From NCBI GenBank assembly GCA_017997315.1, contig JAGOFF010000113.1, forward strand, positions 1 through 7,273: a stretch of 7,273 nucleotides of DNA. Direction: 5' to 3'. This document shows, in pieces, positions 1 to 6,855 of the stretch. Within the stretch, counting starts at the first letter, position 1, and the number at the start of each line of letters is the position of its first letter. The notes beneath the pieces were generated by a model that saw only the letters and a list, made by a program, of their open reading frames with translations, made no database searches and was not told where the DNA came from. Source of the DNA: Clostridia bacterium (GTDB lineage Bacteria; Bacillota; Clostridia; Saccharofermentanales; UBA5734). A program made the translations under genes and the position numbers.

Positions 1-1
1 G

Positions 2-2134
2 AGCGTGTGCTGCATCGCGCCGGACGGTTCGATGCTGTACTCCGGCAGATTGTTTGCAGAGATAGCCGGAGCGCCGCCGGAGGATCTGGAACGGGAAGGG
101 CTGCAGCGGTATGTCAGCAAGAAGTCGCCGCGCGTATTTCGCGATTGGCTCCTGGATATGGAAAAAGGGGATTGCACGTCCGCGGACATCGAACTGATGC
201 CGGTCGACGGCACACGCAGGATCCTCCATCTGGACGCCTTTCCGGCCGTCGGCCGTTCGGGCCGCGTATTCGGTGCCGCCGTGCTGGCGGAGGATGCCAC
301 GGAAGCGACGCTGGTCGGAGAGACGCTGCGCCATCGGCTGGCGATGGAGAAGCTCATCTCGGACATCTCAAAGAGCTTCATCTCCCTCAGCCTGGACAAG
401 CTTGACGAGGAGATCCGCCAGGTCCTGCTGCGGATCTGCGAAGTCGAGGGAGTCGAGGAAGCCTCGGTCGAGATCTACCGTTCCGGGCGGATCCGGCATC
501 CCGCGCGATACCAGGTGTCCCGCTCGGAACGCACGGCGGACGCCCGGGCGGACGAAACCGAAACCATCGCCATCCCGGTCGTGGTGGAGTCCGAGAAGAT
601 GGGCTTCTTCCAGTTCTGCCAGCACCGGTTCGCGAACAGCTGGTTCGAATCGGATCTGGAACTGATCCGGCTGATCGGGGAAATCATCATCAACGCTTTG
701 ATCCGCAAGGAGAACGAACTGCGGATCCTGCTCAACGAACGGCGGCTGTCGACCACGCTGCATTCGATCGGAGACGCGGTAATCGCCACGGACAACGACA
801 CCCGCGTGATCATGATGAACAAAACCGCGGAAATCCTGACGGGATGGTCCGCGGCGGAGGCGGACGGGCAGCCGCTCGAACGGGTGTTCCAGCCTTATGC
901 GGATGCGGATCCGGAGACCGACGGGCTCTCGGGAGACGAGTACGCCCATGTCGAGCCGCCGGCGATGTCCGGATGGAAGCTGCGTTCCCGCACCGACACG
1001 GTCTGTTATGTGTCGGTCACCCGGAACCCGATTGAAAACGCGTCGGGGGGCGTCTTCGGTGAAGTCATCGTATTCCGCGACATCACCCGTGAGAAAGAGG
1101 AAAGCGACAAAATCCGGTACATCAGTTTTCACGACCGGCTGACCGGGCTTTTCAACCGCGCGTACTTCGAGGAGGAGATGATCCGGCTCAACACCCCGCG
1201 CCAGTACCCGATCACGATTCTGCTCGGGGACTGCAACGGGCTCAAGATCGCCAACGACATCTTCGGACACCTGGAGGGGGACAAACTGCTGCAGAACATC
1301 GCCGGAATCCTCCGGAAGGCGACCCGCCATGAAGATATCGTGGCGCGCTGGGGCGGCGACGAGTTCGCGATCATCCTTCCGCGAACCGACGAACCGCATG
1401 CCGGGCCGATCCGTGACCGCATCCTGCAGATGTGCGATGAATCCCCGAACGACCCGATCCGGCCCAGCCTGGCCATCGGATACGCGACCGGCACCGACGG
1501 GCCCAGCGACCTGGTCGCACTGCTCAAACTGGCCGAAGACCGTATGTACCGGCATAAGCTGACCGAAGGGAAAAGCACGCGCAATTCGATTCTGCTCTCC
1601 ATCGAGAAAATGCTATATGAGAAAAGCTGTGAAACCGAAGAGCATGCGAACCGGATGGCCGACATCTCGGTCCGGATCGGGCAGGCGATCGGACTGAACG
1701 ATTATGAGATGGAGGAGCTCAGCCTTCTCTCCAAACTGCACGACATGGGCAAGATCGGCATTCCGGACAGCATCCTCCTCAAGCCCGGCAAGCTGGACGC
1801 CGAGGAGTGGGAGCTGATGAAGAAGCACTCCGAAAAGGGATACGAGCTGGCGCAATCCACGCCGGAACTCAAGAACATCGCGGAGTACATCCTCCACCAC
1901 CACGAACGCTGGGACGGCGGCGGATATCCTGCGGGGCTGAAAGGCGAGGAGATCCCGAAACTGTCCCGCGTCCTCGCCATAATCGACACTTATGACGTCA
2001 TCACGCACTCACGTGCCTACAAGCCCGTCCAAAGTGCCCAGGAAGCACTTGAGGAGATCGACAACTGCTCCGGCAAACAGTTTGACCCGGAAATCTCCCG
2101 GGTATTCATCGACATCATGAAGGAGGAAGAATGA
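2..2134 (+). CDS. PAS-GAF-PAS-GGDEF-HD-GYP cyclic-di-GMP synthase/phosphodiesterase (5' partial)
   Basis: Predicted bifunctional signalling enzyme that makes c-di-GMP (GGDEF) and breaks it down (HD-GYP). Residues are counted from the GTG at position 5. A PAS-like sensor spans about 1-100, a GAF-like domain 110-240, a second PAS about 250-367 (ending FRDIT), GGDEF 370-535 and HD-GYP 540-709. The GGDEF domain looks active: D409 in DCNGLK, ND at 417-418, GH..GD at 421-426 and an intact GGDEF at 450-454. An inhibitory I-site RxxD (R441-D444) lies exactly five residues upstream. HD-GYP also looks intact: HD at 579-580 and HHERWDGGGYP at 632-642. No membrane segment is visible, so this part should be cytoplasmic. 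The frame is open to the window edge and the first PAS begins abruptly, so the GTG is probably internal and the N-terminus is missing. The stop overlaps the next gene by 4 bp. Domain calls are secure; net activity and sensed signals are unknown. Confidence 0.93.
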   Translation, partial: SVCCIAPDGSMLYSGRLFAEIAGAPPEDLEREGLQRYVSKKSPRVFRDWLLDMEKGDCTSADIELMPVDGTRRILHLDAFPAVGRSGRVFGAAVLAEDATEATLVGETLRHRLAMEKLISDISKSFISLSLDKLDEEIRQVLLRICEVEGVEEASVEIYRSGRIRHPARYQVSRSERTADARADETETIAIPVVVESEKMGFFQFCQHRFANSWFESDLELIRLIGEIIINALIRKENELRILLNERRLSTTLHSIGDAVIATDNDTRVIMMNKTAEILTGWSAAEADGQPLERVFQPYADADPETDGLSGDEYAHVEPPAMSGWKLRSRTDTVCYVSVTRNPIENASGGVFGEVIVFRDITREKEESDKIRYISFHDRLTGLFNRAYFEEEMIRLNTPRQYPITILLGDCNGLKIANDIFGHLEGDKLLQNIAGILRKATRHEDIVARWGGDEFAIILPRTDEPHAGPIRDRILQMCDESPNDPIRPSLAIGYATGTDGPSDLVALLKLAEDRMYRHKLTEGKSTRNSILLSIEKMLYEKSCETEEHANRMADISVRIGQAIGLNDYEMEELSLLSKLHDMGKIGIPDSILLKPGKLDAEEWELMKKHSEKGYELAQSTPELKNIAEYILHHHERWDGGGYPAGLKGEEIPKLSRVLAIIDTYDVITHSRAYKPVQSAQEALEEIDNCSGKQFDPEISRVFIDIMKEEE
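2121..2126 (+). promoter_or_regulatory. Shine-Dalgarno site for the yjbQ-like gene
   Basis: AGGAGG lies inside the last codons of the c-di-GMP gene, 4 nt before the ATG at 2131. With the ATGA stop/start overlap this fixes the start of the downstream gene and points to translational coupling. Confidence 0.75.
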
Positions 2135-2526
2135 TCCACACGTACAGACTGAAAACCTCCAAGTCCGAGTTCCGCCCGATCACGGATCTGGCACGGGACG
2201 CGCTGGCGCGGAGCGGCATCTCCGACGGCGTGTGCATCGTGTATTGTCCGCATACCACCGCCGGCGTCACGGTAAATGAGAACGCGGATCCGGACGTGGT
2301 CCGCGACATGTTGTACGCACTGGAACAGACCTACCCGGACCGTCCCCAGTTCCGGCACGCGGAGGGAAATTCAGCCGCGCACGTGAAGGCCAGCGTGATC
2401 GGAAACAGCGTCACGCTGCTGGTCGCGGACGGAAGGCTGGTCCTCGGGACGTGGCAGGGCGTGTATTTCTGTGAGTTTGACGGCCCCCGGAACCGCGATG
2501 TCTTCATCCGGGTGCTTGCCGCCTGA
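2131..2526 (+). CDS. yjbQ: YjbQ/UPF0047 family protein (secondary thiamine-phosphate synthase type)
   Basis: A 131-residue protein of the YjbQ/UPF0047 family, normally about 130-140 residues, so it is full length. Family signatures seen are CPHTTAGVTVNENADPDV (39-56), the HAEGNSAAH segment (76-84) and LGTWQG (105-110), followed by CEFDGPRNR (114-122). The conserved polar residues H41, N49, E50, H76, E78 and H84 are all present and are the likely metal or substrate site. Family knowledge: members are small trimeric cytoplasmic proteins; E. coli YjbQ shows weak thiamine-phosphate synthase activity, which gave the family its name, but the true physiological role is unsettled. The start is fixed by AGGAGG and an ATGA overlap with the upstream c-di-GMP gene. 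There is no thiamine biosynthesis gene or thiamine riboswitch nearby, so context does not support a dedicated thiamine role. Family assignment is very sure; function is not. Confidence 0.93.
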   Translation: MIHTYRLKTSKSEFRPITDLARDALARSGISDGVCIVYCPHTTAGVTVNENADPDVVRDMLYALEQTYPDRPQFRHAEGNSAAHVKASVIGNSVTLLVADGRLVLGTWQGVYFCEFDGPRNRDVFIRVLAA

Positions 2527-2556
2527 CGACAGCCGGGCTCCCGTCTGGGTTATACT
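2526..2556 (+). promoter_or_regulatory. Possible sigma-70-type promoter upstream of the aldolase gene
   Basis: TATACT at 2551-2556 matches the -10 consensus at five of six positions and stands out in very GC-rich sequence. The best -35 candidate is ACGACA at 2526-2531 (four of six matches), but the spacer is 19 bp, longer than the preferred 17. If real, transcription would begin near 2563 and leave a leader of about 50 nt before the ATG at 2616. I see no operator palindrome or riboswitch in the 89-bp gap (2527-2615). It could be chance, with the aldolase gene simply read through from upstream. Confidence 0.35.
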
Positions 2557-2605
2557 GGTTGCGTGGGCGGAAACGGGCGCCCCGTCCTGTCAGTCTATGC
2601 CCGCT

Positions 2606-2612
2606 GGAGGAG
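2606..2612 (+). promoter_or_regulatory. Shine-Dalgarno site for the HpcH/HpaI aldolase gene
   Basis: GGAGGAG ends 3 nt before the ATG at 2616, and its core GGAGG is 5 nt away. This selects 2616 over the in-frame non-ATG start further upstream at 2559, which has no comparable site. Confidence 0.7.
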
Positions 2613-2615
2613 TCC

Positions 2616-3386
2616 ATGCTCGGACAATCGAACCCTGTCAAAGACAAGCTGGCCGAAGGCCGGACCGTGATCGGCACATTCATCAAATCGGTCGATCCCG
2701 CCATTACCGAACTGGTCTGCCAGGCCGGTATGGATTTTGTCATCCTGGACAACGAACACACCGCCATGTCCAAAGAAACGCTTGTCAATCTGATCCGCGT
2801 GACGGAAATCCACGGGGTTCCGGCGATCGTCCGGGTCCGGGACGACGACACCTCCCAGATCCTCCAGGCGCTCGACACCGGCGCATACGGGGTTCAGGTC
2901 CCCAACCTGAGGACCGCGGAGGATGCGCGCAAAGCGGTGGACGCCATGTACTACGCCCCCAAAGGGAAACGCGGATTTGCCAACACCCAGCGGGCGGCCG
3001 GCTACGGGGGGATGCCCGTCGGGGAGTACCTGCGGAGAACGTCGGAGAACCTGCTGTTCGTGGGATATTGCGAGACCAGAGAAGCCTATGCCAACCTCGA
3101 CTCCATCCTGGATGTGGATGGACTCGACATCGTTTTCATGGGTCCGAGCGACCTGTCACAGGCATTCGGCGTGATCGGGCAGGTCGACCATCCGCTGGTC
3201 CGGGACGCCATGGACGACATCATCGTCAGAACCGTGCGCGCCGGCCGCGTTGCCGGTACGGTCGCCGCGGACGGCGCCGCGGCGCGCAGGCTGGCGGAGA
3301 GAGGCGTCCGGTTCATCGTCATGAGTTCGGACCACGGTATGGTGACGGCCAGCGCGAAACGGATGCTGGCGGATTTTCGGGCGTAG
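2616..3386 (+). CDS. HpcH/HpaI family class II aldolase/lyase
   Basis: A 256-residue protein matching the usual length (about 250-267) of HpcH/HpaI aldolases: cytoplasmic, metal-dependent TIM-barrel enzymes that cleave or form C-C bonds using pyruvate-type donors. Landmarks in order: the GTFIKSVDP strand (20-28), FVILDNEH with the catalytic-type H48, VRVRDDD with R73 as the likely oxyanion-binding Arg, GAYGVQVPNLRTAEDAR (89-105), APKGKRGF (114-121), CETREAYANL with metal ligand E153, and FMGPSDLS with metal ligand D179. All expected active-site residues are present, so it should be active. The substrate cannot be read from sequence; relatives act on 4-hydroxy-2-oxo acids such as 2,4-dihydroxyhept-2-enedioate, 2-keto-3-deoxy sugar acids, or macrophomate-like substrates. 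No aromatic or sugar-acid catabolic genes sit beside it. It follows yjbQ after 89 bp and precedes the ATPase by 43 bp. Family sure, substrate unknown. Confidence 0.93.
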   Translation: MLGQSNPVKDKLAEGRTVIGTFIKSVDPAITELVCQAGMDFVILDNEHTAMSKETLVNLIRVTEIHGVPAIVRVRDDDTSQILQALDTGAYGVQVPNLRTAEDARKAVDAMYYAPKGKRGFANTQRAAGYGGMPVGEYLRRTSENLLFVGYCETREAYANLDSILDVDGLDIVFMGPSDLSQAFGVIGQVDHPLVRDAMDDIIVRTVRAGRVAGTVAADGAAARRLAERGVRFIVMSSDHGMVTASAKRMLADFRA

Positions 3387-3416
3387 ATAAACCCGTTCCG
3401 CGCGGATGCGGGGACA

Positions 3417-3421
3417 GGAGG
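3417..3421 (+). promoter_or_regulatory. Shine-Dalgarno site deciding the ATPase start
   Basis: GGAGG lies 8 nt before the ATG at 3430. An upstream in-frame ATG at 3406 would add eight residues but would place this site inside the gene, and it has no good site of its own. I therefore use 3430. Confidence 0.65.
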
Positions 3422-3429
3422 TCTTGCGG

Positions 3430-5892
3430 ATGGAAGACTATGAGAAACTGGGCGCGTTCTACCTGGGCAGACCCTACGATTTCGATGCCGGAAAACCGGG
3501 TTCCGGAAGCCTCTTGTACGACGCCAAGGACCTGACGACCCACGGCGTCTGCGTCGGCATGACCGGATCGGGGAAGACCGGACTGTGTGTCGCGCTGCTC
3601 GAGGAAGCCGCCATGGACGGCATTCCCGCCATCGTGATCGATCCCAAGGGGGATATGGCGAACCTGCTTCTCTCGTTTCCCGACCTACGCCCCGAGGATT
3701 TCCGCCCGTGGGTGGACGAGGATGAGGCGCGCAGGAAGGATACGGATCCCGATACCTACGCGCAGCAGCAGGCCGACCGCTGGAAAGAAGGGCTCGCAGC
3801 CTGGGGCCAGGACGGCGGGCGCATCCGAAGGATGCTTGAGCGGACGGACATTTCGATCTATACCCCCGGGAGCTCGGCCGGACGCCCGGTATCGATCCTC
3901 CGGTCGTTCTCCTGTCCGCCCGCCGCGGTCCGGGACGATCCGGAGCAGCTCAGGGAACAGGCATCCGGGACGGCGGCCAGTCTGCTCGGACTGATCGGTG
4001 AGGAAACCGATCCGGTCCGGAGCCGGCCCCACATCCTGCTGACCACCATCCTGCTCCATCTCTGGAGTGAGGGTTCACAACCGGATCTGGGCGCCATCAT
4101 CCGCCTGGTCCAGCAGCCGCCGTTCCAGCAGGTGGGCGTGATGGATCTCGAGTCGTTCTATCCGTCCAGGGAGCGGTTTGACCTGGCGCTCCGGCTGAAC
4201 AACCTGCTGGCATCCCCGACGTTCGCGTCCTGGATGGAAGGGGAGCCGCTGGACATCGCACGATTCCTGCATACCCGGGACGGACGCCCCCGCATCACCA
4301 TTCTGTCCATCGCGCACCTGGCGGACGCGGAAAGGATGTTCTTCGTCTCTCTGCTTCTGGGACAGACGGTATCGTGGATGCGCACACAGACCGGAACCGG
4401 GAGCCTGCGCGCGATTCTGTACATGGACGAGATCCACGGATACTTCCCGCCGGTCGCGAATCCTCCCTCCAAACCGCCGATGCTGACGCTGCTCCGCCAG
4501 GCGAGGGCCTACGGGCTCGGAATCATGCTCACCACCCAGAATCCTGTGGATCTGGACTACAAGGGACTGTCGAACACCGGGACCTGGTTCATCGGGCGTC
4601 TGCAGACCGAACGCGACAAGGCACGGGTCCTGGAAGGTCTGGAGGGAGCCACCACGGCGCAGGGTGCGGGATTCGACCGGGCGCGGACCGAACGGATCCT
4701 CGCAGGGCTTGGCAACCGCGTCTTCCTGATGCACAACGTGCATGACGACGAGCCGACGGTGTTCGAAACCCGCTGGTGCATGTCCTATCTGCGCGGCCCG
4801 CTGACCCGGACCGACTTTGCGAAACTGAAGGAGATCCGTCCCGAGGCGTTCGCGGACTCCGGAGCCGCCGAAACGCCGGCTGTGCCGGCTCAGGTGCCCG
4901 CGCAGCCGGATGTGCCCGTACCGGCGGCACCCGCGCCGGCGTCGGTCCAGGCGCCGACCGTACCGCCAGACATCCGGTCGGTCTATCTGCCGGTCCGGGG
5001 AAGTGTCGCCTCCGGCCTGATCTACCGGCCGGCTCTGGCCGGCCTGGCGCGCGTGGGATTCCGCAACACCAGCGCCGGAATCCGGGCGGACAAGGATCTC
5101 CTTGCGGTTACGCTCCTGTCGGACGGAGTACTGCCGGCCGACTGGGAGTCCGGACAGGTTCTGGAGATGGATGCGGACGATCTGGCCGCCACCGGCCGGG
5201 AAGGAGTTCCGCATACCGCGGTTCCCGCCGCCGCCGCGCAGTCCAAAAGCTATACCGCCTGGTCCGGGGATTTCGAGGACTGGGTCTTCCGGACGCAGAC
5301 CCTCGATCTTTTCCGGTCCCCGCTGATCAAGGAGACGTCCCTGCCCGGCGAATCGGAGGGCGATTTCCGGATCCGGATCCAGATGCGGTTCCGCGAGCGC
5401 AAGGACAGCGAAGCGGAAGCGCTTCGGAAAAAATACGCCCCCCGCGTCGCCGCGCTCGAGGAAAGGATCCGGAAAGCCGAACAGGCGGTGGAGAGGGAGA
5501 AGGACCAGGCGAAACAACAGAAGATGCAGACCGCGATCTCATTCGGCGCGACGCTGCTCAGTTCTTTCCTCGGCAAGAAGAAAATCTCGGCCTCCTCGGT
5601 CGGGAAGGCGACCACCACCATCCGCGGAGCCGGACGCGCGCTGAAGGAAAGCGGGGATGTCGAACGCTCGAAGGAGACCGTAGAAGCGCTGAACGGACAA
5701 CTGGAGGAACTGGAGGAGGAGTTCCGCGCCGAAACGGATGCGCTGGCGGAACGTCTTGATCCGCAGAACCAGCCCCTGGAGACCATCACGCTCCGTCCGC
5801 AGAAACAGGACATCCAGGTGCGTCTGCTTTCGCTCGCGTGGCTTCCGTGCCGAGTCGATGCGGCGGGGATCGAAACCCCGGCCTGGGAGTGA
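3430..5892 (+). CDS. HerA/VirD4-like P-loop ATPase with C-terminal coiled coils, function unknown
   Basis: An 820-residue ATP-binding protein of the HerA/FtsK/VirD4 superfamily. Seen: Walker A GMTGSGKT (43-50), a DPKGD motif (71-75) typical of this superfamily, Walker B ILYMDEI (329-335, with D333 and E334), then RQARAYG and TTQNP (368-372), the sensor-type strand. After the ATPase core comes an Ala/Pro-rich linker (about 476-515), a separate C-terminal domain, a charged coiled coil (about 663-702), a Gly/hydrophobic stretch SFGATLLSSFLG (704-715) followed by basic residues, and a second acidic coiled coil (744-776). I recall near-identical architecture (start YLGRPYD, end in coiled coils) as a widespread conserved family annotated only as 'ATP-binding protein'. 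The P-loop sits only about 43 residues in, leaving no room for the HAS-barrel of true HerA, and no NurA nuclease is adjacent. No signal peptide or clear membrane helix is seen. Likely a hexameric motor on DNA or protein; the substrate is unknown. The next gene starts 6 bp downstream. Confidence 0.88.
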   Translation: MEDYEKLGAFYLGRPYDFDAGKPGSGSLLYDAKDLTTHGVCVGMTGSGKTGLCVALLEEAAMDGIPAIVIDPKGDMANLLLSFPDLRPEDFRPWVDEDEARRKDTDPDTYAQQQADRWKEGLAAWGQDGGRIRRMLERTDISIYTPGSSAGRPVSILRSFSCPPAAVRDDPEQLREQASGTAASLLGLIGEETDPVRSRPHILLTTILLHLWSEGSQPDLGAIIRLVQQPPFQQVGVMDLESFYPSRERFDLALRLNNLLASPTFASWMEGEPLDIARFLHTRDGRPRITILSIAHLADAERMFFVSLLLGQTVSWMRTQTGTGSLRAILYMDEIHGYFPPVANPPSKPPMLTLLRQARAYGLGIMLTTQNPVDLDYKGLSNTGTWFIGRLQTERDKARVLEGLEGATTAQGAGFDRARTERILAGLGNRVFLMHNVHDDEPTVFETRWCMSYLRGPLTRTDFAKLKEIRPEAFADSGAAETPAVPAQVPAQPDVPVPAAPAPASVQAPTVPPDIRSVYLPVRGSVASGLIYRPALAGLARVGFRNTSAGIRADKDLLAVTLLSDGVLPADWESGQVLEMDADDLAATGREGVPHTAVPAAAAQSKSYTAWSGDFEDWVFRTQTLDLFRSPLIKETSLPGESEGDFRIRIQMRFRERKDSEAEALRKKYAPRVAALEERIRKAEQAVEREKDQAKQQKMQTAISFGATLLSSFLGKKKISASSVGKATTTIRGAGRALKESGDVERSKETVEALNGQLEELEEEFRAETDALAERLDPQNQPLETITLRPQKQDIQVRLLSLAWLPCRVDAAGIETPAWE

Positions 5893-5898
5893 CACGGC

Positions 5899-6240
5899 AT
5901 GAACATCCAGATCTACGGCAGGTCGAAATGCTTTGATACCCGGAAGGCCGAACGGTATTTCAAGGAACGGAAAATCCGTTTCCAGTCCATCGACCTCCCT
6001 CGGTTCGGGATGAGCGCCGGAGAATACAGGAACATCGCGCAGGCGGTCGGCGGCATGGAGAAGCTGATGGATCCGGCGTCTGTCGACGACACCGCCATCC
6101 TGATCCGCCATCTCGCCGACCGGACCTCCGCCGAGGAGAAACTCCTGGCGAATCCCCGTCTGTTCCGGACGCCGATCGTCCGGAACGGCAGGGAGGCTAC
6201 GGTTGGATATTGCCCGGATATCTGGAAAGACTGGAAATGA
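5899..6240 (+). CDS. Spx/ArsC-like thioredoxin-fold protein
   Basis: A 113-residue protein of the ArsC/Spx/YffB-type thioredoxin-fold family, the usual size. The N-terminal strand is followed by KCFDTRKAERYFKER, which places C11 where the ArsC/Spx catalytic or redox Cys lies and R15 nearby. The second Cys of the Spx CxxC pair is replaced by T14, so this is CxxT, closer to the CxxS pattern of glutaredoxin-type ArsC. The C-terminal half carries the family segment TPIVRNGREATVG (91-103) and ends in WKDW; the only other Cys is C105. Its start is supported by GGGAG at 5885-5889 (9 nt away), 6 bp after the ATPase stop, so the two are almost surely co-transcribed. Many genomes name such proteins 'arsenate reductase family'; with no ars genes here, arsenate reduction is not supported. 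A Spx-like regulator or glutathione/thiol-linked reductase is equally possible. Family sure, role unknown. Confidence 0.9.
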   Translation: MNIQIYGRSKCFDTRKAERYFKERKIRFQSIDLPRFGMSAGEYRNIAQAVGGMEKLMDPASVDDTAILIRHLADRTSAEEKLLANPRLFRTPIVRNGREATVGYCPDIWKDWK

Positions 6241-6246
6241 CCGGAT

Positions 6247-6270
6247 GGCGATGACGGCGCGTCTGATGCC
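6247..6270. terminator. Weak hairpin between convergent genes
   Basis: The 30-bp gap between the converging genes holds an imperfect inverted repeat: GGC(g)AT-GAC, a 5-nt loop, then GTC-(tg)-AT-GCC. There are eight pairs interrupted by bulges and no T-run on either strand, so it is a poor intrinsic terminator. It could still slow polymerase on both strands. I report it because convergent genes need termination here and nothing better is visible. Confidence 0.25.
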
Positions 6271-6855
6271 TTACAGCACCAAACCGTACAATACCATGCC
6301 GGCTGCACCGGCCCCGATCATCAGAGGCAGCAGTTTCGCCTTGTCCCGGTAACGTAGGAGCAGGAACAGGACCACCGCGAAGATGCCGACCGCCGCCGGA
6401 TCGACCTTCATGTGCCGGATCCCCTCCAGAAGCGAAGAGGGGGCGGAGACCAGCAGCGCGGAGGAAACGATCGACACGGCCGCGGCCGTGATCATGGCCG
6501 CAACGGCCGGACGGAGTCCGCGCAGCACGCTCTGCATGAAGTGCAGGTCCCGGTACTTGAAGAAATAGCGGGCGAGGAGAAGGACGATGATGCAGGATGG
6601 AGTGATGCATCCGGCCGTCGCGACGATTCCGCCGACAACCCCTTCGATCCGGACCCCCACGAATGTAGCCGCGTTCAGTGCGATCGGACCGGGGGTCATC
6701 TGGGAAATCGCAACGACATCGGTGAATTCCTGCAAAGTGATCCAGCCGGTGATATCGACCAGATGCTGCCGGATCAGCGGAAGGACCGCATAGCCTCCCC
6801 CGAAACTGAACAGCCCGATCTGGAAAAAACGCCAGAAAAGTTCAAGCAGGATCAT
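6271..6855 (-). CDS. chrA: Chromate transporter (CHR family), second half-size subunit
   Basis: A 194-residue, highly hydrophobic inner-membrane protein of the CHR (chromate ion transporter) family, short-chain type, in which two half-size proteins encoded side by side replace one long ChrA. Family motifs seen are FSFGGGYAVLPLI (16-28) and MTPGPIALNAATFVGVR (53-69), followed by LRGLRPAVAAM (111-121) and several hydrophobic segments, probably about six helices. The length is normal for a half-size member. The ATG at 6855 overlaps the stop of the upstream subunit by 4 bp (ATGA) and has a near-perfect AAGGAGGT 8 nt before it, so the two halves are translationally coupled and likely work as a heterodimer. 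Characterised members export chromate, and some related anion uptake is proposed; the real substrate here cannot be told from sequence. It converges on the ArsC-like gene, 30 bp between stops. Confidence 0.92.
   Translation of the reverse strand: MILLELFWRFFQIGLFSFGGGYAVLPLIRQHLVDITGWITLQEFTDVVAISQMTPGPIALNAATFVGVRIEGVVGGIVATAGCITPSCIIVLLLARYFFKYRDLHFMQSVLRGLRPAVAAMITAAAVSIVSSALLVSAPSSLLEGIRHMKVDPAAVGIFAVVLFLLLRYRDKAKLLPLMIGAGAAGMVLYGLVL

Noticed and set aside
5..7. GTG as the true start of the c-di-GMP enzyme
   Set aside because: The first PAS domain would begin without its leading segment, and only four bases lie upstream, so no ribosome site can be seen. An N-terminal extension outside the window is more likely.
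368..1555. 395-codon open frame on the minus strand inside the c-di-GMP gene
   Set aside because: Antisense shadow of a gene with unmistakable PAS, GAF and GGDEF motifs. The translation is low-complexity, rich in Arg, Asp and Val, and resembles no family.
3392..3413. Short GC hairpins in the gap before the ATPase (CCGC with GCGG, or CCCG with CGGG)
   Set aside because: Only 4-bp stems with competing pairings and no T-run. This is expected by chance in such GC-rich sequence.
5368..5391. Tandem-looking CGGATC repeats
   Set aside because: They encode an Arg-Ile-Arg-Ile run using the genome's favoured codons CGG and ATC. The same hexamer-like words recur throughout the coding sequence, so this is codon bias, not a functional repeat.
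4075..5517. 480-codon open frame on the minus strand inside the ATPase gene
   Set aside because: It is a by-product of GC-rich codon use in the plus-strand gene. The translation is Arg/Gly/Pro-rich with no recognisable domain, and the plus-strand frame has clear conserved ATPase motifs.
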